Positions 32,850 through 39,435 of a stretch of DNA of 39,435 bases are shown here, piece after piece. Each line of letters begins with the position of its first letter. The first letter of the stretch is position 1. The notes under the pieces were generated by a model. It was not told the DNA's origin, made no database searches, and saw nothing but the letters and a program-made list of their open reading frames with translations. The DNA lies in NCBI GenBank assembly GCA_016213665.1, contig JACQZX010000100.1:1-39435 (forward strand), written 5' to 3'. The position numbers and the translations under genes are program-made. This DNA is from Actinomycetota bacterium (GTDB lineage Bacteria; Actinomycetota; Acidimicrobiia; Acidimicrobiales; Ilumatobacteraceae).

Positions 32850-34219
32850 ATGCGTTCCCAGTAGCGGCGGAGTTCCCAGTCGGTGACCGTGTGGTTGAAG
32901 GCTTCCCATTCAGCCTTGGCCATGGTGAGGATGTGGTGGTGCACCTCGTCGCCAAAGGCCTCGCGGGCAATCGTGCTGTTCTCCCACAGACCGATCGCGT
33001 CGACGATGTTCCAGGGGATGCGCGGTATCTCGGGCGCCTCGTAACCATTGCCATCGAATGGCGCGCCGAGCTCGAGCTTGTTCTTGATGCCGTACAGTCC
33101 ACCGGCAAGCGTGCCCGCGAACGCGAAGTAACTGTTGGCGTCGCTGCCAGGAATTCGGCACTCGACCCTCGTGCCCTTGCCGTGACCCACCTTGCGGAAT
33201 CCGAGGGTGCGGTTGTCGAGCCCCCACCCCACGCCGGTGGGAGCCCACGAGCCGAGTTGGAACCGCTTGTAACTATTGATCGTCGGAGCCCACAAGAGAC
33301 TGAACTCACGCGCAGTCGCGATCTGCCCGGCAAGGTAATGCTGAAACGTCTCGCTCATCCCGTGGGCGCCGTGGTGATCGTCGAACACGGCTGTCTTGCC
33401 ATCCATGCTCCACAGACTGGAATGCACGTGGCAGGAAGAACCGGTGTCGTTGAAGTCGTACTTGGCCATGAAGCTCACCGAGCGACCATTGAAGTGAGCG
33501 ATCTCCTTGGCAGCGAGTTTGTAAATGCTGTTGCGATCGGCCATTTCGACGGCCGTGGTGTAGTCGAGGTTGATCTCGTGCTGACCCCTGCCGGCTTCAC
33601 CCTTGCTGAACTCGACCGGCACACCGGCGGCCTCCAGCCCCCGGCGGATGGCGCCGAGGATGTACTCGTCCTTGGTGGTCTGCAAGATGTGGTAATCCTC
33701 GAGCCACGGCGAATGTGGTTTGAGATCGCGGTAGCCCTTGTCGTGTGCCTCGTCGTAAGTATCGCGGAACAGGTAGAACTCGATTTCGCTGGCCACCATC
33801 GGCAGGAAACCGATTTTCGCAGCCGCGTCTACCTGTGCCTGCAAGATACTTCTCGGTGCAACTTCGATGAGGGTGTGGCTCTCGACATCGAGCAGATCGC
33901 ACATGATCATCGCCGTCTTGTCAACCCACGGAATCAGACGAACCGTCTTCCAGTCAGCTTTGGCCAACATGTCGCCGTAGCCCTGCGCATAGCTCGTAAA
34001 CCGGTAGCCGGGAACCGGGTTGTTATCCATGTCGCAGGCGATCAGGTAGTCGCAGTTCTCGGTCCCAGCGTCGGCGACGCTCTGCAGGAAGAAACGACCG
34101 GTGGTCCGCTTGCCAACCAGTCGACCCTGCAAGTCGGGGAACACCATCAACACGGTGTCGACGTCACCTTTGCGGATCAGTTGTTCCAGTTGTTCACGGG
34201 TGAGTGTGTTGCCAGCCAT
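32846..34219 (-). CDS. Glutamine synthetase-family ligase (GlnA-like, not housekeeping type)
   Basis: The protein has 457 residues. The catalytic domain shows SEIEFYLFRDTYDEA, GRGQHEINLDY, SSCHVHSSLW, APTINSYKRFQLGSWAPTG and RVECRIPGSDANSYFAFAG. It ligates ammonia or an amine to glutamate with ATP. The C-terminus is short and I see no adenylylation Tyr loop; such members often act as gamma-glutamyl-polyamine, ethanolamide or anilide synthetases. ATG 34219 is chosen over an upstream ATG at 34237. Neighbouring PLP and dehydrogenase genes make amine catabolism possible. Confidence 0.9.
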   Translation of the reverse strand: MAGNTLTREQLEQLIRKGDVDTVLMVFPDLQGRLVGKRTTGRFFLQSVADAGTENCDYLIACDMDNNPVPGYRFTSYAQGYGDMLAKADWKTVRLIPWVDKTAMIMCDLLDVESHTLIEVAPRSILQAQVDAAAKIGFLPMVASEIEFYLFRDTYDEAHDKGYRDLKPHSPWLEDYHILQTTKDEYILGAIRRGLEAAGVPVEFSKGEAGRGQHEINLDYTTAVEMADRNSIYKLAAKEIAHFNGRSVSFMAKYDFNDTGSSCHVHSSLWSMDGKTAVFDDHHGAHGMSETFQHYLAGQIATAREFSLLWAPTINSYKRFQLGSWAPTGVGWGLDNRTLGFRKVGHGKGTRVECRIPGSDANSYFAFAGTLAGGLYGIKNKLELGAPFDGNGYEAPEIPRIPWNIVDAIGLWENSTIAREAFGDEVHHHILTMAKAEWEAFNHTVTDWELRRYWERI

Positions 34220-34254
34220 GCCGCGACAGTAGACCAAGTGCCACCGCGCAGGCG

Positions 34255-35031
34255 CTACTTCTTCCGCGCGGCTTTCGCGTCCTTCTTGGCTGCCTTCTTA
34301 TCCGACTTCGTGGCCTTCTTCGCGGGCACCTTGGCTGCCGATTTCGCCGACGACTTCGTTGTTGCCCTCGCTGCCGGCTTGCTCGCGTTCTTTGTTGCCG
34401 ATTTGGCGGTTGTCTTCGCCGCAGTCTTGGCGACCGATTTCGGGGCAGTCCTGGTGGGAGACGTCGCTACCGAAGTTTTCTCAGGAGTCTTCGCCACGAC
34501 CTTGCTCGCCGGCTTGGTTGCCTTCGCCGCCTTCGCCGGCTTGAGCACACCCTTGGCCAACGCCTCGTCGAGGAAATGCTCGGCTTCCTCGGCCTTCACC
34601 TTCAGTGCCGGCGCAATCTCGCTGACGAGGTTGATGCGGGCCCGGTCGTACATCGTGCGCTCAGCGGCCGACAACGATGCATCACGGTTGCGGGCGGCCA
34701 GATTTCGAACGACCTCGGCCACCTGGTAAACGTCGCCGCTCTTCAACTTCTCCTGGTGGTTCTTGAACCGGCGACTCCAGTTGGATGGGACCCGCGGGTC
34801 GGGTTTGCTGAGGACGGAGACGAGGTCTTCGAGTTCTTCCGGGTTGACCGGCGGGCGCACCCCCACCTCGCCGGCTTTCAAAGTCGGAACCGAAAGGGTC
34901 ATGTCGTTGATGACCGTTCGCAGGATCAGATATTCCTGCGTTCCGCCGAACGCTTCCATCTTCTTGGTGCCGACCACGATGCAAGCACCGTGCTGCGGAT
35001 AGATGACCGTGTCGCCCTTCTTGAACTTCAA
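34255..35031 (-). CDS. carD: CarD-family RNA polymerase regulator with a histone H1-like tail
   Basis: The protein has 258 residues from TTG 35031, with AGAGG 6 nt upstream. Residues 1-60 are the RNAP-interacting domain (MKFKKGDTVIYPQHGACIVV) and 60-160 the DNA-binding helical domain with RVPSNW, whose Trp85 matches the minor-groove Trp of M. tuberculosis CarD. CarD stabilises the open complex at rRNA and other promoters. Residues 163-258 are almost entirely Lys, Ala, Thr and Ser (KPAKAAKATKPAS to AARKK), an unusual disordered basic extension absent from the 162-residue mycobacterial protein. It probably increases DNA binding, like histone H1 or HupB tails. Confidence 0.9.
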   Translation of the reverse strand: MKFKKGDTVIYPQHGACIVVGTKKMEAFGGTQEYLILRTVINDMTLSVPTLKAGEVGVRPPVNPEELEDLVSVLSKPDPRVPSNWSRRFKNHQEKLKSGDVYQVAEVVRNLAARNRDASLSAAERTMYDRARINLVSEIAPALKVKAEEAEHFLDEALAKGVLKPAKAAKATKPASKVVAKTPEKTSVATSPTRTAPKSVAKTAAKTTAKSATKNASKPAARATTKSSAKSAAKVPAKKATKSDKKAAKKDAKAARKK

Positions 35032-35160
35032 TTTCGACCTCTCACATCTGATGGCACGCAGGTCACATTCGACGACACGCAGCTTGACTTCGGGTCCGCA
35101 GCCGCTGGCTCGGGGACTGCTTAAGGGTAGGGCGAGAAGTCGATTTTCGCTACGCCGCGG

Positions 35161-35233
35161 TGCCTCCGGAGAGAATCGAACTCCCAACCAACGGGGTAGA
35201 AACCCGCTGCTCTATCCGTTGAGCTACGGAGGC
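35161..35233 (-). tRNA. tRNA-Arg (UCU)
   Basis: The 73-nt gene folds to a full cloverleaf: acceptor GCCTCCG/CGGAGGC, D-stem GCTC/GAGC, anticodon stem GCGGG/CCCGT with loop TTTCTAC (anticodon TCT), T-stem GGGAG/CTCTC with loop TTCGATT. The discriminator is A and CCA is not encoded (ACCG follows). It reads AGA, and by wobble AGG, arginine codons. It lies between carD and cinA. Confidence 0.95.
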
Positions 35234-35244
35234 GCAGACCCAGC

Positions 35245-36492
35245 CTACGACGCGAGCAGCGTGCGGCGCAGGAGGTCGAGGGAGGTGATCACGCTCATCT
35301 GGCGCATCTGGTCGCGCTGGCCGGGAAGGCGCAGCGACCGCGTGTGAACCTCGTCGCGGATGGCGATGCCGACACAAAGTGTGCCGACCGGCATGCCATC
35401 CTGCTCGTCGGGACCAGCCACGCCGGTAAGGGCCAGCACGACATCGCAACCCAGAACTTGCCGGGCCCCACGCGCCATCGCCGCTGCCGTTGCTTCGCTG
35501 ACCACGGGGCCCGGCGGCACCCCGAGCAAGTCGAACTTCACCTCACTGGCGTAACTGACGATGCTGCCGCGGAAGACCTCGCTGGCCCCGGGCACGCTTG
35601 TAATTCGGCCGGCCACCAGCCCGCCGGTCACCGATTCGGCGAGCCCGAGCGACATGCCCCGATCGCGGAGCAATTGCAGCACCACCGACTCCATCGTGTC
35701 GTCGTCGACTCCGAAGACGGTGTCGGCGACCAGGCCACGAACCTCGTTCTCCCAGGTCGTCAGCAATGTATTGGCATCCTGTGCAGTGGCTGCCTTGGCG
35801 GTGAGTCGAATCTTGAGCCCCTCCCAGCCACTGGCCAGGAACGCGAGCGTCGGGTTACCGAGCGCCTCCAATCGGTCGATGATCGGGTCGAGTCGTTCGT
35901 TGAGACCGCTCTCACTCTCGCCCCATGTGCGCAGCGTGCGGCTGAGGATCACGCTCGCCTCACCGCTGCGCGCCAGTAGATCGGGCAGAACCGCGCGCTC
36001 GACCATCTCCTTCATCTCATGGGGAACCCCCGGCACGGCATAGATCACTTTCTCGACGCCGGCGATCTTCACCGGACAGATCAGCCCCGGCGCCGTCCCG
36101 CGGGTCTGTGCAATCGGGGTCGCCCCCACTGGTACCTGCGCCTGGCGCAGGTTGTTGTCGGGCATTCGCCGACCGCGACTGGCGAACATCTCCATGATCA
36201 CTTCGGCGACCTGCTCATCGCGATGCAACTCGACACCCATCACCGCCGCGATCGCCTCACGAGTCAGGTCGTCATGGGTCGGGCCAAGACCGCCACAAAC
36301 GATTACGGCGTCGGCGTCGGCGAGAACGCTGGTTAGAACCGCAACTATCCGCCCGTGGTTGTCGCCAACCTTCACCTGCAACAGACTGTCGATGCCGACT
36401 GCGGCGAACTGCTCACCGATCCACTGGCTGTTGGTATCGGTGATCTGGCCGAGCAGCAACTCGGTTCCGACCGCTACCACGTCGCAACGCAT
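35245..36492 (-). CDS. cinA: CinA: competence/damage-inducible protein, NMN deamidase
   Basis: The protein has 415 residues. The N-terminal MoaB/MogA-like domain (COG1058) starts MRCDVVAVGTELLLGQI and has VIVCGGLGPTHDDLTREAIA and AVPGVPHEMKEMV. The C-terminal PncC domain has LAESVTGGLVAGRITSVPGA and LALTGVAGPDEQDGMPVGT. The protein hydrolyses NMN to nicotinate mononucleotide and ADP-ribose in pyridine nucleotide recycling. It ends the rimO-pgsA-cinA run common in actinobacteria, starting 3 nt from the pgsA stop. Confidence 0.95.
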   Translation of the reverse strand: MRCDVVAVGTELLLGQITDTNSQWIGEQFAAVGIDSLLQVKVGDNHGRIVAVLTSVLADADAVIVCGGLGPTHDDLTREAIAAVMGVELHRDEQVAEVIMEMFASRGRRMPDNNLRQAQVPVGATPIAQTRGTAPGLICPVKIAGVEKVIYAVPGVPHEMKEMVERAVLPDLLARSGEASVILSRTLRTWGESESGLNERLDPIIDRLEALGNPTLAFLASGWEGLKIRLTAKAATAQDANTLLTTWENEVRGLVADTVFGVDDDTMESVVLQLLRDRGMSLGLAESVTGGLVAGRITSVPGASEVFRGSIVSYASEVKFDLLGVPPGPVVSEATAAAMARGARQVLGCDVVLALTGVAGPDEQDGMPVGTLCVGIAIRDEVHTRSLRLPGQRDQMRQMSVITSLDLLRRTLLAS

Positions 36493-36495
36493 CGG

Positions 36496-37065
36496 CTACG
36501 CCACCGCGGCAGGCTCGACGCTGGGGTCGTGTCGGCGGGCACGCCACATGTATTGGCAGCCGCTGATCAGGGCCAGCGCGACCGATACCCACAAGAGGCC
36601 GTTCCACAGCCACTTCGCATCAAGCGCGGTGACCGGCGCGATGGCGAACCCGACACTGAGTTGTTGAGTGAAAGTCTTCCACTTGGCGATCTTGCTCGCC
36701 GGCACGCTGACGCCTTTGCTGGCCACGAATGTGCGATACAGGCTGATGCCGAGTTCGCGGCCCACCGTGATCGCAACCGGCACGATCCAGTAGGTGTCGT
36801 TGGCGACCAGGATCAGCATCGCCCCGAGCACAAGGATCTTGTCGGCCAACGGATCGAGGAAAGCACCGAGATTGGTTGCACCGTGACGCCGCGCGAGGTA
36901 GCCGTCGACGCCGTCGCTGGCACAGAGCACGAACCACAGCAGGAAGGCCGGCCATGACCCGCGAGGTGTATCCGGGATGAGAACCAACATGAACGGCGCG
37001 AGGATCACACGCGCGACCGTCACCAGGTTTGCCCAGGTCTTCACAGAGGACGGATCGACGGGCAT
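36496..37065 (-). CDS. pgsA: CDP-alcohol phosphatidyltransferase (phosphatidylglycerophosphate synthase)
   Basis: The protein has 189 residues and about five TM helices. The catalytic motif D-x2-D-G-x2-A-R-x7-G-x3-D-x3-D is complete: Asp51, Asp54, Gly55, Ala58, Arg59, Gly67, Asp71, Asp75. It transfers a phosphatidyl group from CDP-diacylglycerol to glycerol-3-phosphate for cardiolipin and PG synthesis. It shares one base with the rimO stop (TGATG). A phosphatidylinositol-type paralogue is possible, but the position beside cinA favours PgsA. Confidence 0.92.
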   Translation of the reverse strand: MPVDPSSVKTWANLVTVARVILAPFMLVLIPDTPRGSWPAFLLWFVLCASDGVDGYLARRHGATNLGAFLDPLADKILVLGAMLILVANDTYWIVPVAITVGRELGISLYRTFVASKGVSVPASKIAKWKTFTQQLSVGFAIAPVTALDAKWLWNGLLWVSVALALISGCQYMWRARRHDPSVEPAAVA

Positions 37066-38357
37066 CAGAGCGATTCTGCCACTAGATCCGGGCCCATCGC
37101 GTCCACAATTCGCACGTCGTGGAACGCGCCAACGGCAAGACTCTTGGGCACTTCGATCACCCCGTCGATCTCGGGAGCCTCGCGCGTGCTCCTCGCCTCG
37201 CCACTGCTGTCGACCAACACGCGCACGATGTTGCCGATCAGCTGGTCGCGGCCACGGGCAGTGATTTCGTCTTGCAGTTCGCGCAGTTCGGCGAGTCGGT
37301 CGTTGATCAGATTAGTCGGCACCTGCCCATCGAGTCCGACGGCGTACGTTCCGTCTTCGGGGCTGAACGCAAAGAAGCCGCACCAGTCCAACTGCGCAGC
37401 CTCGACGAAGGCGAGTAGTTGGTCGTGGTCTTGCTCGGTCTCACCGGGATACCCGACGATGAAGTTGCTGCGGAACGCCGCCGCTGGTTCGCGGGCTCGA
37501 ATGTCGGCGATGCGACGCAGGAACCGTTCGCCATCACCCCACCTGCGCATTCGGCGTAGCAGTGGCTTGCTGACGTGCTGCAAGGAAAGGTCGAAGTAGG
37601 GCACGCCGCAATCGCAGATCGCGTCGATCAATTCGTCGGACAGATCGCTGGGGTAAAGGTAAAGCAGCCGCGTCCAAGGAACCCTGTCGCTCACGGCCCG
37701 CACCAACGGCACGATCGCGCCCGCCCCCAGTTCGCCGGGGCGATCCTTGCCGTAGCTGGCCAGGTCTTGCGCAACAAGCACGACTTCCTGCACCTGCAAC
37801 TGGTCCACCTCGTCGACGATCGACGCGATGTCACGGCTGCGCTGCGGCCCCCGGAACGATGGAATGGCGCAGAACCCGCACGTACGATCACACCCTTCGG
37901 CGATCTTCACGTACGCCCACGGCCCAGCGGATTTCGGACGCGGCAAATTGAGAAGGTCGAGCGTTGGCACAGCGGCCGACACCGGGATAGTCCGCCTGGT
38001 CGTGAGGTTGCTGGTCGTGAGGTTGCTGGTCGTGAGGTTGACAGGAACCCCGAAGCCGGCGACCAGGTCTACTTCGGGCAGTGCATCGGCCAATTCGCTG
38101 CCGTAGCGTTCGGCCATACACCCGGTGACGACGAGTCGGCCACCAGCCTTGCGCTGCCCTTCGAGAGCGAGGATCGTGTCGATCGACTCCTTGCGGGCGA
38201 CGTCGATGAAGGCGCACGTATTGACCACCAACAGATCGGCGCTGCCGGGTTCGTCGGTGGCCGCCATGCCGTCGGCGAGCAAGGTGCCGATCAGTTTGTC
38301 GCTGTCGACTTGGTTCTTGGGGCAGCCGAGGGTTTCTACGTAGAACCGCGCGGCCAT
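37065..38357 (-). CDS. rimO: RimO: ribosomal protein S12 methylthiotransferase
   Basis: The protein has 430 residues. The UPF0004 domain has Cys12, Cys48 and Cys80 for one [4Fe-4S] cluster (LGCPKNQVDSD, NTCAF, TGCMAERY). The radical-SAM cluster ligands are Cys156, Cys160 and Cys163 (GCDRTCGFCAIPSFRG). The C-terminal TRAM domain is present. The enzyme methylthiolates Asp88 of ribosomal protein S12. Residues 107-120 contain an NLTTS triplicate encoded by three exact 15-bp units, in the linker between the two domains. It is preceded by the end of ftsK and couples to pgsA. Confidence 0.95.
   Translation of the reverse strand: MAARFYVETLGCPKNQVDSDKLIGTLLADGMAATDEPGSADLLVVNTCAFIDVARKESIDTILALEGQRKAGGRLVVTGCMAERYGSELADALPEVDLVAGFGVPVNLTTSNLTTSNLTTRRTIPVSAAVPTLDLLNLPRPKSAGPWAYVKIAEGCDRTCGFCAIPSFRGPQRSRDIASIVDEVDQLQVQEVVLVAQDLASYGKDRPGELGAGAIVPLVRAVSDRVPWTRLLYLYPSDLSDELIDAICDCGVPYFDLSLQHVSKPLLRRMRRWGDGERFLRRIADIRAREPAAAFRSNFIVGYPGETEQDHDQLLAFVEAAQLDWCGFFAFSPEDGTYAVGLDGQVPTNLINDRLAELRELQDEITARGRDQLIGNIVRVLVDSSGEARSTREAPEIDGVIEVPKSLAVGAFHDVRIVDAMGPDLVAESL
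37996..38040 (-). repeat. Three exact 15-bp tandem repeats inside rimO
   Basis: CTGGTCGTGAGGTTG occurs three times in a row (37996-38010, 38011-38025, 38026-38040). It keeps the frame and encodes a repeated five-residue unit in the linker between the UPF0004 and radical-SAM domains. Slippage would change length without frameshift. Confidence 0.92.
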
Positions 38358-38397
38358 GGCCCAAGGCTAGGGGTGTCGGCGCAGGAGTGGGTGGAAC

Positions 38398-38417
38398 GCT
38401 CAGCCGTTCTGCTGAGC
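38398..38417 (-). terminator. Short hairpin over the ftsK stop codon
   Basis: GCTCAGC (38398-38404) pairs with GCTGAGC (38411-38417) around a 6-nt loop. It includes the ftsK stop (38400-38402) and lacks a U-run, so a terminator role is weakly supported. Confidence 0.35.
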
Positions 38418-39434
38418 TTCCTGCAACAACTCGTATTCCTCGGTGGTCATCAACACTGCCCGCGCCTTGGAACCCTCGCTCGGGCCGACGACGCCGCGCT
38501 CCTCGAGTAGGTCCATTATGCGACCGGCACGCGCGAAACCGATCTTGAGCTTGCGCTGCAGCATCGAGGTGCTCCCCAATTGGCTGCGCACCACCAGTTC
38601 CATCGCCTGCCGCATCAGGCCCTCGTCCTCGTCGTCGTCGTCGTCGTAGCCCTTACCGAAGGTACTGTTGCCCGGACGACCGTGAGCACCGTCGCCCTCG
38701 ACATCGGTGACGTAGACGATGTTGGGAGCCTGCCGACGCCAATACGCGACGATCTTGCGCACGTCGTCTTCGCTCACGAAGCAGCCCTGGATGCGTTGCG
38801 AGACGTTGCTGTTGCCGGGAAGCAGCAACATGTCGCCCTTGCCGACCAGTTTCTCAGCGCCGGGCTGATCGAGAATCACCCGACTGTCGGTAAGGCTGTT
38901 GACCGCGTAAGCAATTCGTGCCGGGATGTTGGCCTTGATCACGCCCGTGATCACATTCACCGACGGTCGCTGCGTGGCGACGATGAGGTGCACGCCCACT
39001 GCGCGAGCCTTCTGAGCTATGCGAATGATGCTGTCCTCCACATCACGCGCAGCCACCATCATCAGGTCGTTCAACTCGTCGACGATGACGACAATGTAGG
39101 GAAGTCGTTCGTACATGCGCTCGGCTTGACCGTCGGCCGTTTCAGGTTGCGGTTCCGACTTCAATTCGCCGCGGTCGTACGCCGCGTTGTAACCGGTGAT
39201 GTCTCTGAAGCCCACTTCGAACAGCACGTCGTAGCGTCGCTCCATCTCCTTCACCGCCCAGGCCAGGGCGTTAGCAGCCTTCTTGGGGCTGGCCACCACC
39301 TGGGTGAGCAGATGGGGAAGGTTGTTGTACTGGCCCATCTCGACGCGCTTGGGATCGATGAGGATGAGCCGCACCTGATCGGGTGTGGAGCGCATGAGCA
39401 ACGAGGTGACCAGCGAGTTGATGAAGCTGGACTT
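38400..39434 (-). CDS. ftsK: FtsK/SpoIIIE DNA translocase, C-terminal part (5' end outside)
   Basis: The last 344 codons are present. The frame enters the window just after the Walker A glycines (KSSFINSLVTSLL is the first visible piece). Walker B is in LPYIVVIVDELNDLMMV, followed by VGVHLIVATQRPSVNVITG and the RIAYAVNSLTDSRVILD region of the motor. The C-terminal gamma winged helix (MRQAMELVVRSQLGSTSML, RAGRIMDLLEERGVVG) recognises KOPS sites. FtsK pumps chromosome DNA through the septum and activates XerCD. An acidic linker of nine Asp/Glu residues (YDDDDDEDEG) precedes the gamma domain. Confidence 0.96.
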   Translation of the reverse strand, partial: KSSFINSLVTSLLMRSTPDQVRLILIDPKRVEMGQYNNLPHLLTQVVASPKKAANALAWAVKEMERRYDVLFEVGFRDITGYNAAYDRGELKSEPQPETADGQAERMYERLPYIVVIVDELNDLMMVAARDVEDSIIRIAQKARAVGVHLIVATQRPSVNVITGVIKANIPARIAYAVNSLTDSRVILDQPGAEKLVGKGDMLLLPGNSNVSQRIQGCFVSEDDVRKIVAYWRRQAPNIVYVTDVEGDGAHGRPGNSTFGKGYDDDDDEDEGLMRQAMELVVRSQLGSTSMLQRKLKIGFARAGRIMDLLEERGVVGPSEGSKARAVLMTTEEYELLQEAQQNG

Positions 39435-39435
39435 A

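Overview
This is a dense, high-GC bacterial chromosome segment, most likely from an actinobacterium and probably of the Acidimicrobiia (Ilumatobacter-like). That placement is inferred from gene content: the block ftsK, rimO, pgsA, cinA in this order, a CarD RNA-polymerase regulator, a DinB/MDMPI-like protein, a LAL-type LuxR regulator, two P450s with a P450-type ferredoxin, and frequent GTG/TTG starts. Genes are packed with 1-4 nt start/stop overlaps, and no gene-free stretch exceeds 300 bases.

Bases 1-5900 are the most unusual part. Two convergent genes on opposite strands, 3 nt apart, each carry one in-frame TGA exactly where their family has a conserved catalytic or ligand cysteine. One is an organomercurial-lyase (MerB)-like protein, truncated by the window edge; the TGA sits at the MerB Cys159 position. 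The other is an ArsM-like SAM methyltransferase; the TGA sits at the third conserved ArsM cysteine. Both TGAs are followed at the right distance by a hairpin with GU in its apical loop, and the MerB-like one closely resembles the E. coli fdhF SECIS upper stem (bulged U, GGUC loop). I read them as a pair of selenoproteins. The ArsM-like gene is co-transcribed with an ArsR-rhodanese fusion regulator. Divergently, from overlapping promoters with two TCAA-N8-TTGA operators, runs an operon of a second methyltransferase, a metallo-beta-lactamase/rhodanese protein, an MFS transporter and a DUF1232 membrane protein. The locus looks like a selenocysteine-based organometal or metalloid handling system tied to persulfide chemistry.

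Bases 5900-17000 hold a lipoprotein, a methyltransferase/FAD-oxidoreductase pair, a large LuxR-type ATPase regulator, small metabolic proteins, a DM13 protein, membrane transporters (MFS, YczE-like, TSUP with DUF1634) and a cold-shock protein overlapping a small ORF that has no normal start codon. Bases 17000-25200 are oxidative metabolism: threonine aldolase, a Dabb protein, two P450s, a ferredoxin with a His in place of a cluster Cys, an old-yellow-enzyme type flavoprotein, a DAO-type flavoprotein and a VIT-family transporter.

Bases 25200-35000 hold a YbaK deacylase, a class III aminotransferase, envelope proteins, a DUF559 endonuclease-like gene bracketed by two 44-bp palindromic direct repeats, a 3-hydroxyisobutyrate dehydrogenase relative, a PLP decarboxylase, an SDR, an EEP hydrolase, a glutamine synthetase homologue, and CarD with a long Lys/Ala-rich tail. 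The rest is housekeeping: tRNA-Arg(UCU), cinA, pgsA, rimO (with a 15-bp triplicate) and the 3' part of ftsK.
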